Positions 1 through 8,746 of a stretch of DNA of 64,000 bases are shown in pieces; within the stretch, counting starts at the first letter, position 1, and every line of letters starts with the position of its first letter. The stretch lies in the NCBI RefSeq assembly GCF_021117295.1, contig NZ_CP088247.1, forward strand, positions 627,501-691,500. The letters are read 5' to 3'. Made by a program: the position numbers and the translations under genes. Below the pieces are notes generated by a model. It ran no database searches. It was given only the letters and a program-made list of their open reading frames with translations, and had not been told where the DNA came from. The DNA comes from Methylorubrum sp. B1-46. GTDB lineage: Bacteria > Pseudomonadota > Alphaproteobacteria > Rhizobiales > Beijerinckiaceae.

Positions 1-753
1 CGTCGCATCTACGAGGGCAAGGCGAAGGTCCTCTACGAGGGACCGGAGCCGGGGACGCTCATCCAGCACTTCAAGGACGACGCGACCGCCTTCAATGCCA
101 AGAAGCACGAGGTGATCGACGGCAAGGGCGTGCTGAACAACCGGATCTCCGAGTTCGTTTTCCAGCACCTCAACGACATCGGCGTGCCGACCCACTTCAT
201 CCGGCGGCTCAACATGCGCGAGCAGTTGATCCGTGAGGTCGAGATCATCCCGCTCGAAGTGGTCGTGCGCAACGTGGCGGCGGGCTCGCTCGCCCAGCGG
301 CTGGGACTCGAGGAAGGCACCCAGCTCCCGCGCTCGATCATCGAATTCTACTACAAGAACGATCAGCTCAACGACCCGATGGTGTCGGAAGAGCACATCA
401 CCGCGTTCGGCTGGGCCACGCCCCAGGAGATCGACGACATCATGGCGCTCGCCATCCGCGTCAACGACTTCCTGTCCGGCCTCTTCCTCGGCGTCGGCAT
501 CCGCCTCGTCGATTTCAAGATGGAGACCGGTCGCCTGTGGGAGGGCGACCTGATGCGCATCGTCGTTGCCGACGAGATCTCCCCGGATTCCTGCCGGCTG
601 TGGGACATCAAGTCGTCGGACAAGCTCGACAAGGACCGCTTCCGCAAGGATCTCGGCGGTCTGATCGAGGCCTACACGGAAGTCGCCAAGCGTCTCGGCA
701 TCATGTCCGAGAACGAGAAGGTCCAGACCGGCGGCCCGCGCCTGGTGCAGTAA
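1..753 (+). CDS. purC: SAICAR synthetase PurC, 5' end cut by window edge
   Basis: Phosphoribosylaminoimidazole-succinocarboxamide synthase joins aspartate to CAIR with ATP in cytoplasmic purine synthesis. The frame is open from base 1 and begins inside the conserved N-terminal [14 protein letters not shown] stretch, so only a few residues are missing. The SAICAR synthetase core is evident: the [12 protein letters not shown] segment, the [13 protein letters not shown] segment, and the [10 protein letters not shown] and [12 protein letters not shown] signatures near the C-terminus. The 250 codons present match the ~254-aa family length. The gene ends 4 bp from the convergent glycosyltransferase gene. 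purS and purQ, its usual neighbours in alphaproteobacteria, lie 10.6 kb downstream. Confidence 0.97.
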   Translation, partial: RRIYEGKAKVLYEGPEPGTLIQHFKDDATAFNAKKHEVIDGKGVLNNRISEFVFQHLNDIGVPTHFIRRLNMREQLIREVEIIPLEVVVRNVAAGSLAQRLGLEEGTQLPRSIIEFYYKNDQLNDPMVSEEHITAFGWATPQEIDDIMALAIRVNDFLSGLFLGVGIRLVDFKMETGRLWEGDLMRIVVADEISPDSCRLWDIKSSDKLDKDRFRKDLGGLIEAYTEVAKRLGIMSENEKVQTGGPRLVQ

Positions 754-757
754 ACCG

Positions 758-2425
758 TTAGCGCAATGCGGCCGGCTCCAGGCCGGTCCAGCCGCGGCGC
801 AGGCGCAGATAGGTCGAGAGGTCCGGATCGAAGCCCGGATGATAATGGGGGTCCTGCGCTAGCAGCGGTCCCCATCGCTTTTTGAACGCCTCGACCTCGC
901 GACGATGGCGGGCGGCGGCCTCCGGCGAGGGCCGGCGGCTCGCCGATTCCCGGTGGTGAAGCACGGCGCCGCCGACATAGAGCGTGTGCAGCCCGAGCGC
1001 GTTCAGCCGGAGACAAAGATCGACGTCGTTGAAGTCGATCGCGAAGGCCGATGTATCGAAGCCGCCGGCGCGGACGAACTTGTTGGCCTCGATGACGAGG
1101 CAGGCGGCGGTCACGGCCGAGACGCGTCGCGTGGCGCGCAGGGCGCCGAGATAGCCGGCGGCGTCCCCGGCAAAGTGGCGGTGGCCGTGGGTGGCGAGCC
1201 CTCCGGTGCCGAGCACGATGCCGCCGTGCTGGATGCGCCCCTCGCCGTCGATCAAGCGGGCGCCGACCGCCCCGATCTCGGGGCGCAACGCCTCGCGCAC
1301 CATGCGCTCCAGCCAGTCCGGCGCCTCGGCCTCGACGTCGTTGTTGATGAAGGCGAGGAGGCGTCCGCGCGCCTGCGCGGCGACGCGGTTGTTGATGGCG
1401 GCGAAATTGAAGGGGCCGGGACAGGCGACGATCCGTGCCGCGTCCTGCTCCTCGAGGGTGCGGAAATAGGCGAGCGTTGCGAGATCGCAGCTGCCGTTGT
1501 CGCAGATCAGGATCTCCTTGGCCGGCCAGTCGGTACGGTGGCGCAGGCTCTCAATGCAGGGCCGGAGCAGGTCGAGCCGGTCGCGGGTCGGCACGATCAG
1601 GCTGACGAGGGGGCGCGGCTCCGGCAAAGATCGGTCGAGCCGGATCACCCCGCCCCGCTCGAGGAGGACGGGCGTGCCCCCCTCCCCCGCACGGTCGAGA
1701 TCGCGCTCGACGGCTCTCAAGCGGGCATGGCGGCGTTCCTCTCGTCCGCCCCCCTCCCCCTCGAAGTGTCCGAGGGAAAGGATGCGCGGGAGGTGGCGCA
1801 CGGCGGTCGAGCCGAACCTTTCCGCGACGCCCAAGGCGAGGTCGAGAGGGGCAGCACCGGCGATCGGCGCCGCACCTACGAGGCTGGCGCGACGGAAGGC
1901 GATCACGGGGCCGAGGTAATCAACCGATCGCAGGTAATCCCGATCGAAGGCCGGGCGCAGCAGAGGGAGCCAGGGACCCCTGGGCCCACGGCGGTACAGG
2001 GCGTCGCCGTACAGGGCGTGGAGATCCGGATCGGTGAAGGCGGCGGCAATGACAGCGGACGCGCCGGCCACGACCTGCTGGCCGTCAGTCGAGAGGAGAA
2101 CGATCGGCTGTCCGTCCGGCGCGATACGGATCGCGCCCTCCGCATCGGGCGCGACGCAGGCGATTCCGGCCGCGGCCAGGGCGGCGGGCGGCTCGGGGGA
2201 CGGCACGAGGTCGGCGGGCCAGCGCAGGTGATGATGGGCACCGGCCAGAGCGATGAAGCGCTGCGCCGCTCGCAGCCGCCGGCCAGAGAGGCGGGCGAGC
2301 AGGATCGGCAGCAGGCGTCGCGGATGGCGCAGAGCGCGGAGGGCGAGCGCGAGGCGTCCCGGCGCGGGCTCGGCGGCGAAGCGCAGCGCGTCGGGCCAAA
2401 TGTCGGGCCGGCCCTCGGCGCTCAT
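758..2425 (-). CDS. GT2 family glycosyltransferase (tandem copy 2)
   Basis: Predicted nucleotide-sugar-dependent glycosyltransferase, 555 aa, probably for a surface polysaccharide; acceptor unknown. A GT-A domain starts near residue 272 (VSLIVPTRDRLDLL) and carries the FINNDVEA metal-site motif and FNDVDLCLRL. The N-terminal 270 residues resemble a degenerate second GT-A fold (region 120-185, including LYGDALYRR). The start was set at an ATG that overlaps the stop of the upstream glycosyltransferase gene in an ATGA junction, so the two are translationally coupled; the open frame runs further upstream but is antisense-like there. The C-terminal domain is clearly paralogous to the neighbour, suggesting tandem duplication. 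Confidence 0.88.
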   Translation of the reverse strand: MSAEGRPDIWPDALRFAAEPAPGRLALALRALRHPRRLLPILLARLSGRRLRAAQRFIALAGAHHHLRWPADLVPSPEPPAALAAAGIACVAPDAEGAIRIAPDGQPIVLLSTDGQQVVAGASAVIAAAFTDPDLHALYGDALYRRGPRGPWLPLLRPAFDRDYLRSVDYLGPVIAFRRASLVGAAPIAGAAPLDLALGVAERFGSTAVRHLPRILSLGHFEGEGGGREERRHARLRAVERDLDRAGEGGTPVLLERGGVIRLDRSLPEPRPLVSLIVPTRDRLDLLRPCIESLRHRTDWPAKEILICDNGSCDLATLAYFRTLEEQDAARIVACPGPFNFAAINNRVAAQARGRLLAFINNDVEAEAPDWLERMVREALRPEIGAVGARLIDGEGRIQHGGIVLGTGGLATHGHRHFAGDAAGYLGALRATRRVSAVTAACLVIEANKFVRAGGFDTSAFAIDFNDVDLCLRLNALGLHTLYVGGAVLHHRESASRRPSPEAAARHRREVEAFKKRWGPLLAQDPHYHPGFDPDLSTYLRLRRGWTGLEPAALR

Positions 2426-4494
2426 TCCAGCTCCTCGCCGAACGTCGTGAGCGACAGGGCCGGATGGTAGAATGGATCGTGCCGGATCACGCCGCGCCAG
2501 CGCTCGGTGAAGGCGGCCGCCTCGCGCTCGAAGCGGGCCCGCGCGGCGCCGACCGGCCGGCCACGGCTCACTGATTCGAGGTGGGACAGGACGGCGTGCG
2601 GCGTCCACATCGTCTTCCAGCCCCGCGCCCCGAGACGCAGGCAGAAATCGATGTCGTTGAAGTCGATCGGGAAGGTCGCCTCGTCGAAGCCGCCCACCGC
2701 CCGATACTTCTCCCGCGTCACGGCGAGGCAGGCCGCCGTGACGCCGGAGACCTCGTGCGCCACGGTCAGGCGATCGAGATGACCGGGTGTGCCGGCGGGA
2801 CGCCGCCGCAGGATGTGCCCGGCCTCTCCACCGAGTCCCACCACCACGCCGGCATGCTGGAGCCGTCCATCCTCGTAGAGGAGCTTGGCACCGACGGCGC
2901 CGACCTCGGGGCGGGCGGCTTGGGCCGTGAGGACGTCGAGCCAATCCGGCCGCAGCACCGCCACGTCGTTGTTGAGCAACACGAGGATCTCGCCCTGCGC
3001 CGCGCGCGCGCCGGCATTGACCATCGCGGAGAAATTGAAGGGATGCGGATGAGGCTCGATCCGCACCCGCGGATCGGCGCGCAGCCGGTCGTACAGCGCG
3101 AGCACCGCCGGCTCGGTCGAGCCGTTGTCCACGATCACCAGCTCGATCGCGGGATAGTCAGTCTTCTGGAGGACGCCCTCGGTGACGCGCGCAATAAGCT
3201 CGAGCCGGTCGCGCGAGGGGATGATGACGCTGACGAGCGGTGCCGGCTCGGGGCGCGGCCAGTGCAGATCGAGGCGATCCTGATGGAACATGGCCCGCGC
3301 CGGCGAGTCCGCGGCGCGCAGATGCCGGTCGAGGTGCGATGCGCGGGCGGATGCGTCGACGGCGAAAGGCTCACGGCGGCACAGAATCCGCGGGATGTGG
3401 GCGACGCGGGCCGCGGTTCCGGCCGCGAGATCCAGGGCGAGAGCCGCGTTCTCGGATGAGCCCACCGGCTCGGCCGGCAGGGTGGCCAGGAAGGTGCGCG
3501 CGACCAGGGCGGGGGCGCCGACATAGCCGGTGACGAGGGCAAGGTCGGGGCTCCAATCCGGCTTGAGGCGCGGCCTGATCGTCTGCCCGCCGACCTCCTC
3601 GTCGGCGTAGACCCACTCGGCCGCCTCCGTCTCGAAGCCGCCGGCGAGCAGGCCCAGCGCTTCCGGAGCCAGGACGTCACCGGGGCGGAGCAGTCCGAAG
3701 AGGTCGACGTTTCCGCAGAGGTCTCGGAGCGTGGCAACCGGATCCCAGGTGGCAGACGACACGCGCGGATCGGTTCCTGCCGGCTTGCCGGGCGGATCGC
3801 CATCGGTCCAGGCGATGAGGAGGGACCAATCGGCATGCGTCTGTGCAAGCAGGCTCGCTACGCTGCGCGCCACGGCATCCGCCCGCGCGAAGGTTGCGGG
3901 AAGGACAAGGCGGATCGAGGCGCCCGATGCGGGCTCGGCCGGCCCCGATCGAGACGGACGCGCCGCCTTCCAGGCCGGGTAGCGGCCGAGCGGCGTCACG
4001 GCGCAGGCTCCGCGCAGGCTGTCGCGCCACCGCCGCTCGTCGCGAACGAGCCCGGCGCGCAGGGCCGCGGCCGCGCGCAGGGGCCGCTTCAGCAGGGCTT
4101 CCGCGACGACGCTCGCGCTCCTACGCAGCCCGACCCGCTCCAGAACGAAGCCCGGTTCCGCGGCGATCTCGATGCGCTCGCAGTCGTCGGGCAGGTAGCC
4201 GAGCCAGTGTGCCGTGCCGAGGGCGAGTCCGGGCAGGACGAAGCTGTCATGCCGCCCCCCTGCACGCAGCAGGCGCAGCAGCGGCCGCTGCGGCCGGGCT
4301 CGCGCCGGCAGCGTATAGGACAGGACGAGCCAACGACCCTTCTGCGGGTTGCGGAAGGCATCCGGCACGAGGAGACGGCGGTCGAACAGCGGGTCATCGG
4401 TGAGCGCGAGCGAGAACGGCGTCTCCCGGCCTCGCCAGAGATTCCGCCGCGCCCCGCGCCAGGCATCAGAATGAGCGATGCCGTCCTCCGGCAT
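2422..4494 (-). CDS. Two-domain GT2 glycosyltransferase (tandem copy 1)
   Basis: Predicted glycosyltransferase of 690 aa. Residues 1-190 are an uncharacterised N-terminal region. Residues ~193-340 look like a first GT2 fold (IRLVLPATFARADAVARSV, then a WVYADEEVGG segment and RLKPDWSPDLAL). Residues ~420-660 form the canonical GT-A domain (VSVIIPSRDRLELI, LVIVDNGSTE, LLNNDVAVLRPDWL, FNDIDFCLRL). Double-GT2 proteins of this layout usually build O-antigen, capsule or other surface glycans. It is first in a two-gene unit and overlaps the next gene by 4 bp. The sugar donor and the product cannot be told from sequence alone. Confidence 0.88.
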   Translation of the reverse strand: MPEDGIAHSDAWRGARRNLWRGRETPFSLALTDDPLFDRRLLVPDAFRNPQKGRWLVLSYTLPARARPQRPLLRLLRAGGRHDSFVLPGLALGTAHWLGYLPDDCERIEIAAEPGFVLERVGLRRSASVVAEALLKRPLRAAAALRAGLVRDERRWRDSLRGACAVTPLGRYPAWKAARPSRSGPAEPASGASIRLVLPATFARADAVARSVASLLAQTHADWSLLIAWTDGDPPGKPAGTDPRVSSATWDPVATLRDLCGNVDLFGLLRPGDVLAPEALGLLAGGFETEAAEWVYADEEVGGQTIRPRLKPDWSPDLALVTGYVGAPALVARTFLATLPAEPVGSSENAALALDLAAGTAARVAHIPRILCRREPFAVDASARASHLDRHLRAADSPARAMFHQDRLDLHWPRPEPAPLVSVIIPSRDRLELIARVTEGVLQKTDYPAIELVIVDNGSTEPAVLALYDRLRADPRVRIEPHPHPFNFSAMVNAGARAAQGEILVLLNNDVAVLRPDWLDVLTAQAARPEVGAVGAKLLYEDGRLQHAGVVVGLGGEAGHILRRRPAGTPGHLDRLTVAHEVSGVTAACLAVTREKYRAVGGFDEATFPIDFNDIDFCLRLGARGWKTMWTPHAVLSHLESVSRGRPVGAARARFEREAAAFTERWRGVIRHDPFYHPALSLTTFGEELE

Positions 4495-4524
4495 GGGCCG
4501 TGCCGTGGCGCGAAAGCGACGCGA

Positions 4525-5154
4525 TCATGGGTCGGCCGGTGCCTCGCTCTGCTCCGCCGCCACGGCGGGCGCGGGCTTGCGGCGGCGCGCAGCCGGCTTC
4601 GCCCGCGCCGCACCGGCCAGGGTCACCTCGATGTCGTAGCCCGTCGCCTTGTCGGCGGGCACGGAGAGATCGTTCTCGATCACCGTCGCCTCGCCCTGCA
4701 CGGCGCCAGCCGGCACGGAGACGGCGACGCGGTGGGTGCGCGCCATGACGGGCTGCTCGTTGTACTTCACCGCGATGGTCACGGGCGCCTCGAAGCGCCC
4801 GGCGGCGCCGGCCGGGCCGAGCAGGGCGCGCAGCTCGACGCCGACGCGGACCGCCACCGAGCCGTCCGGCCGCGCCTTGCACTCGCGGCTGAGCCGCGCG
4901 AACACGATCTGGTGGCGAAGGCGGGTCTTGTCGCCTGCCGCTCCGGCAAAGGCCTGAATCGCGGCGCCGCCATCCGGCACGAAGACCGGCGGGCAATAGA
5001 CGTCGTCGGGGTCCTGCGCGCGGGGCGCGGTCACGGACGATGACCCGCCCTCGCCCCCGCCGAACATGTTCTTGAAGAAGCCGCCGGATTCGGCCAGCGC
5101 CGCTCCGGGAACGGCTAGCACCAACCCGGCGAAAATGATCAAGCCTCTGCGCAT
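4525..5154 (-). CDS. Exported protein of unknown function
   Basis: A 209-aa protein with a clear Sec signal peptide (MRRGLIIFAGLVLAVPGAALA, cleavage near residue 21), so periplasmic or outer-envelope. The mature part starts with a Gly/Phe-rich segment (GGFFKNMFGGG) and carries a YCPPVFVPDGG segment. The C-terminal tail is rich in Ala, Lys and Arg. It contains beta-strand-like blocks (VRVGVELRALLGPAGAAGRFEAPV), but I recognise no family. It lies 30 bp upstream of the glycosyltransferase pair on the same strand and could be co-transcribed. An overlapping longer frame on the same strand (4466-5383) is a shadow. Confidence 0.75.
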   Translation of the reverse strand: MRRGLIIFAGLVLAVPGAALAESGGFFKNMFGGGEGGSSSVTAPRAQDPDDVYCPPVFVPDGGAAIQAFAGAAGDKTRLRHQIVFARLSRECKARPDGSVAVRVGVELRALLGPAGAAGRFEAPVTIAVKYNEQPVMARTHRVAVSVPAGAVQGEATVIENDLSVPADKATGYDIEVTLAGAARAKPAARRRKPAPAVAAEQSEAPADP

Positions 5155-5214
5155 CGTCTGACCGTTCCCTGCCTTCCCTGGCGGTCCCCTCGAACGCTCC
5201 GGAGCCGAACGATC

Positions 5215-5757
5215 CTACTTGAGCGCGTCGAAACCGGGGCCGAACCCCTTGGTCGAGACCGGGATGCCGACCCCCTCCTCCGGCGTCTGGAAGACGATGA
5301 AGGTCGCCTGCGAGCCGCCGCGCAGCGATTTGATCAGGCCCTCGTCCATCACCACCTCGGCGATGCAGCCCGGCGTGATGCACCGCACGAAGCTGGCGCG
5401 GCCGATATCGGTCTGGTCGATCTTAAGCCCGAGACCGTAGGGCAGCAGGATCCCGAGCGGTGCCTGCACCCGCATCAGGTAGCCGCGGTTGTCCGCGAGC
5501 TTCAGCACGATGACCACGAGACTGAGGTTCGGCCGGTCTTCCGCCGCCACGTACTGCACCAGGGCGCACTGCTCGGCCTTGGCACCGGCCGGCGTTTCGC
5601 AGCGCAGTTGCCAGTCATCGAAGGTTTTTCGCACGTTGCCCTGAGCCTGCGCGGCGCCGCCTCCGGCCAGGATCGTAGCGATGGCCGCGGCCGCCAGCGC
5701 AAGACGGCGACCGGATTCCGGCCGAACCGCGCGAACCACGCCCGCAAACAGACTCAT
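5215..5757 (-). CDS. Invasion-associated locus B (IalB) family protein
   Basis: Periplasmic or exported protein of the IalB family, 180 aa, common in Hyphomicrobiales. The family is named after a Bartonella erythrocyte-invasion factor, but in free-living bacteria its role is undefined. A signal peptide (LALAAAAIATILAGGGAAQAQ) is followed by the typical FDDWQLRCE opening. Four Cys occur in two pairs (LRCE/EQCALV and FVRCITPGCIAE), as expected for IalB. The C-terminus has the GFGPGFDAL ending. The ATG at 5757 was chosen because it puts the signal peptide near the N-terminus; the upstream in-frame extension is basic and not conserved-looking. Confidence 0.85.
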   Translation of the reverse strand: MSLFAGVVRAVRPESGRRLALAAAAIATILAGGGAAQAQGNVRKTFDDWQLRCETPAGAKAEQCALVQYVAAEDRPNLSLVVIVLKLADNRGYLMRVQAPLGILLPYGLGLKIDQTDIGRASFVRCITPGCIAEVVMDEGLIKSLRGGSQATFIVFQTPEEGVGIPVSTKGFGPGFDALK

Positions 5758-5993
5758 ACGAACTCCGATCGATCGCTTCCTGAGGCGGCGTCCGGTCCCG
5801 GGCGGGTGCCCCTCGCGCTGGCGCAATGAGGCTGTGGGAAGCGCCGCACGGGCTGGGGCGTTGGGACCATGCAGGGTCCCCGGTGTCAAGCGATCGCGGC
5901 GAGGGTGTGTCGAGATTGAGGCGAACCGGCTACCGCTTGGCGCCGCACTGCCCTACACTAAGGCCAAGCTCTCCATCATCCGAGGAACCCGCC

Positions 5994-6413
5994 ATGCGCC
6001 GCCTCGCCTCTTCCCTCGCCCTCGCGACGCTCCTCGCCGCGCTGGGCTCGGGGGGCGCCTCCGCCCTGTCCCTGCCCTTCGAGGAATCGGACTACCTGCC
6101 GCCGGAAGCGACGACGACCTATGTCGAGCGCTCGCTCAACCATCAAGCGCCGCTCACCATCGAGCACCCGCCGGTGGAGAGGAACCCGCGCGGTCGCCTG
6201 CGCGGTGATGCGGCGGCCATCGCCGGCTTCTGCCGGGACGGGGGCACGGTGCTGCGCCGCGACGCCTCGGGCCGCCCAACCTACCTGCGTCAGCGCGAAG
6301 TCTGCGAGAACGTCGCGCCCCGCACGCTGTGGCCGGGCCACGTCGATCCGCGCCCGACCTGGCCGGCCGAACCGGCTGCCGCGCGTAGCCGGGCGGTCGT
6401 GACGAAGTACTGA
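5994..6413 (+). CDS. Small exported protein of unknown function
   Basis: A 139-aa protein with a Sec signal peptide (SSLALATLLAALGSGGASA, cleavage after about residue 24). The ATG follows a GAGGAA ribosome site 7 bp upstream, which decides the start. The mature part has no recognisable domain. It contains two Cys (GFCRDGG and REVCENVAPR), which may form a disulfide in the periplasm, and the C-terminus is Pro/Arg-rich. It is divergent from the IalB gene across a 236-bp intergenic region and convergent with the metalloprotease gene. No function assigned. Confidence 0.7.
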   Translation: MRRLASSLALATLLAALGSGGASALSLPFEESDYLPPEATTTYVERSLNHQAPLTIEHPPVERNPRGRLRGDAAAIAGFCRDGGTVLRRDASGRPTYLRQREVCENVAPRTLWPGHVDPRPTWPAEPAAARSRAVVTKY

Positions 6414-6423
6414 GCCGAACGCC

Positions 6424-7149
6424 TCAGCCGTAGCGGTGCAGCTCCGAGCCGTGCCGCTTCAGCCAGCGTTCCGCCTCCTCGACATGGGGGCAGAGGTCAT
6501 TGGTGAGCGCCCAGAAGCGCGGGGAATGGTTCATCTCCCGCAGATGCGCCATCTCGTGGGCGACGAGATAGTCGAGCACCACCGGGGGCGCGAGGATCAG
6601 CCGCCAGGAGAAGTTCAGCTCGCCGCGGGCGGTGCAGGAGCCCCAGCGGCTGCGCGTGTCGCGCAGCGTAACCCGCGCCGGCCGCTGGCCGAGCCGAGCC
6701 GCGTAGGCCGCCACCGATTGCGACAGGTCGCGCCGCGCTTCCCGCGTCAGAAATTCGCGGACGCGGCGCGGCATGTGGGCGGGATCGCCCGGAACGGCGA
6801 GTGTCCCGCTCTCGGGATCGGCCTCGGCCGTGCCGCGGCCCTCGCGCGGCACGATTCGGTGCGGCACGCCGCGCAACGGGATGACCGAGCCCGCCGCGAA
6901 GGGGACGCGCTCGGGCAGCTTGGCGAGGCGGGTGGCGATCCAGCCGCCGTGGTTCTGGGCGAATTTCTGCGCCGTGGCGAGCGACGAGCGGGTCGGCAGC
7001 GTCAGCACCACGGCGCCGGTGGCGCTGGAGACCCGCAGCGTCAGCCGGCGCGCGGTGGGGCGCCGCAGGACGGCGACGCGGAAGGTCTGTCCCTCATGGG
7101 CGATCTCGATGTGATCCGGATCCGGCCGTCGCAGCAGGGCGCGCGTCAT
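6424..7149 (-). CDS. YgjP-like (SprT/M48-type) zinc metalloprotease
   Basis: Predicted metal-dependent protease of the YgjP/WLM-like family, ~241 aa. The zinc site is visible as LVAHEMAHLREMNHSPRFW: an HExxH helix followed by the downstream NHSPRFW segment typical of this family. The conserved LRDTRSRWGSCTARGELNFSW block precedes it. No signal peptide, so cytoplasmic. The ATG at 7149 is used; an in-frame GTG at 7206 would add 19 residues and cannot be excluded. The family is linked to DNA-protein crosslink repair or protein quality control only by distant similarity; the substrate is unknown. Confidence 0.85.
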   Translation of the reverse strand: MTRALLRRPDPDHIEIAHEGQTFRVAVLRRPTARRLTLRVSSATGAVVLTLPTRSSLATAQKFAQNHGGWIATRLAKLPERVPFAAGSVIPLRGVPHRIVPREGRGTAEADPESGTLAVPGDPAHMPRRVREFLTREARRDLSQSVAAYAARLGQRPARVTLRDTRSRWGSCTARGELNFSWRLILAPPVVLDYLVAHEMAHLREMNHSPRFWALTNDLCPHVEEAERWLKRHGSELHRYG

Positions 7150-7225
7150 GGCGGCAAACCTAGCCGCAGGCGGCCGGCTCAGCCATCCCAGCAATCCGTC
7201 TCTCACCGGAAATTCACCCGCTCAA

Positions 7226-7319
7226 GCATCGTCCCGAAAGGTGGCCGCCGGCTTTCGGAAAAAGACGATGCGAAAACAAGAGAGGAGAACATCGTCCTGA
7301 ATCGATTTCCAGGACGATG
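7226..7319. repeat. Double-hairpin intergenic repeat element
   Basis: Two inverted repeats sit in tandem between the metalloprotease and phaZ genes. The first pairs GCATCGTC at 7226-7233 with GACGATGC at 7264-7271, with an inner CCGAAAG/CTTTCGG stem. The second pairs CATCGTCCTG at 7290-7299 with CAGGACGATG at 7310-7319. The shared CATCGTC core suggests one element family. Elements of this general look are frequent in Hyphomicrobiales intergenic DNA (recalled, not searched). It could also act as a transcription barrier downstream of phaZ. Confidence 0.7.
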
Positions 7320-7343
7320 CTCAAGCACTGCGCTCGCCCGCGA

Positions 7344-8588
7344 TCAGGCGCTCCCCTCCATCTCCCGCAGGAAGCGGGCGATGCGGGGCGCGATGACCGA
7401 GCGGAAGCGGGAACCGTTGAATACGCCGTAATGCCCCACCTTCTCCTGCAGGTGATAGGCCTTGCGGGCATCGGGCAGGTTCGGCGTGAGGTCGAGGGCG
7501 GCCTTGGTCTGGCCGACGCCGGAGATATCGTCGTTCTCGCCCTCGACCGCGAGGATGGCGCAGCGGCGGATCGCCGAGAGATCCACCAGCCGGCCGGCAT
7601 GGCGCATGCGCCCACGCGGCAAGGCATGGTCGACGAACACGGTCTGCACCGTCTGGAGGTAGAACTCCGCCGTAAGGTCCATCACCGCGAGGTACTCGTC
7701 GTAGAAGTCGCGGTGCTTCTCCGCCGAATCACCGTCCCCGGTCACGAGGTGGTGGAACATGTCGGTATGCGCGGTGACGTGCCGATCGAGGTTCATCGCC
7801 ATGAAGCCCGAGAGCTGCAGGAAGCCGGGATAGACCCGGCGCATCGCCCCCGGATAGAGCGGGGGCACCACCGTGATGCAGTTCTTCTCGAACCAGGCCA
7901 TGCCGCGCTCCTGCGCGAGGCCGTTCACGGCGGTCGGCGAGCGGCGGGTATCGATCGGCCCGCCCATCAGGGTCATCGAAACCGGCACATGGGCCGAATG
8001 GGCTGCCTCCATCAGCGCAACGGCGGCGAAGACCGGCACGGCGGGCTGGCAGACGGCCATGATGTGCAGGTCCGGACCGAGGTCCCGGAACATCGCCTGG
8101 AGGTAGTCGATATACGTGTCGAGATCGAAGCGCCCGTCCAGCAGCGGCACCATCCGCGCGTCGGACCAATCCGTGATGAAGACCCGATGGTTGGGCAGCA
8201 TCGCCTCGACGGTGCCGCGCAGGAGCGTCGCGTAATGGCCCGACATCGGCGCTACGATCAGAAGCTTGGGCTGCGGCTCCGTGTGCCCCGCCGGCAGCGC
8301 CCGGTCGAAGGCGATCACGCGCGCGAAGGGCCGCTCCCAGACGACACGCTCCGAGACCGGAACGATCCGGCCGTCGATCACGGTGCTCGACAGACCGAAG
8401 GCCGGCTTGCCGTAGCGGCGTGTCACGCGCTCGAACATCTCGAGCGCGGCGGCCGTCGAGCGGGCGTAAGGACCATAGGCCAGGGGGTTGCTCGGATTGC
8501 CCAGACTGTGTCGGGTCGCATCCGCCGCGATGCGGGCCGGCGTCAGCATCGCGCGGGCCGTCTCGTACCAGAGATACGCCAGATCCAT
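7344..8588 (-). CDS. phaZ: Intracellular polyhydroxyalkanoate depolymerase
   Basis: Mobilises stored poly-3-hydroxybutyrate in the cytoplasm as an alpha/beta hydrolase, 414 aa, the usual family length. There is no signal peptide, matching the intracellular type. The N-terminal MDLAYLWYETARAMLTP segment is typical of the family. The nucleophile is probably Cys180 in MAVCQPAVPV (the family uses Cys in place of the lipase-box Ser). The likely acid is Asp353/354 in VEGENDDISG, and the His is His386 in VGHYGVFNG. Divergent from regB across 158 bp. PHB cycling fits a methylotroph-like lifestyle. Confidence 0.93.
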   Translation of the reverse strand: MDLAYLWYETARAMLTPARIAADATRHSLGNPSNPLAYGPYARSTAAALEMFERVTRRYGKPAFGLSSTVIDGRIVPVSERVVWERPFARVIAFDRALPAGHTEPQPKLLIVAPMSGHYATLLRGTVEAMLPNHRVFITDWSDARMVPLLDGRFDLDTYIDYLQAMFRDLGPDLHIMAVCQPAVPVFAAVALMEAAHSAHVPVSMTLMGGPIDTRRSPTAVNGLAQERGMAWFEKNCITVVPPLYPGAMRRVYPGFLQLSGFMAMNLDRHVTAHTDMFHHLVTGDGDSAEKHRDFYDEYLAVMDLTAEFYLQTVQTVFVDHALPRGRMRHAGRLVDLSAIRRCAILAVEGENDDISGVGQTKAALDLTPNLPDARKAYHLQEKVGHYGVFNGSRFRSVIAPRIARFLREMEGSA

Positions 8589-8746
8589 TTCGGCACTCCC
8601 CCGTTCCGGTCGGCCAATCGACCGGTACCGAGTCGATCTTATCGTATGTTGCTGGCGGAGAAATCCGGCAAGACCACGCTTTCGGCCGCGGCATCTTTGA
8701 ACAGGCCGGTGGACTCGCCCCAGGCCGGCCCTATCGTAGCCGCACC

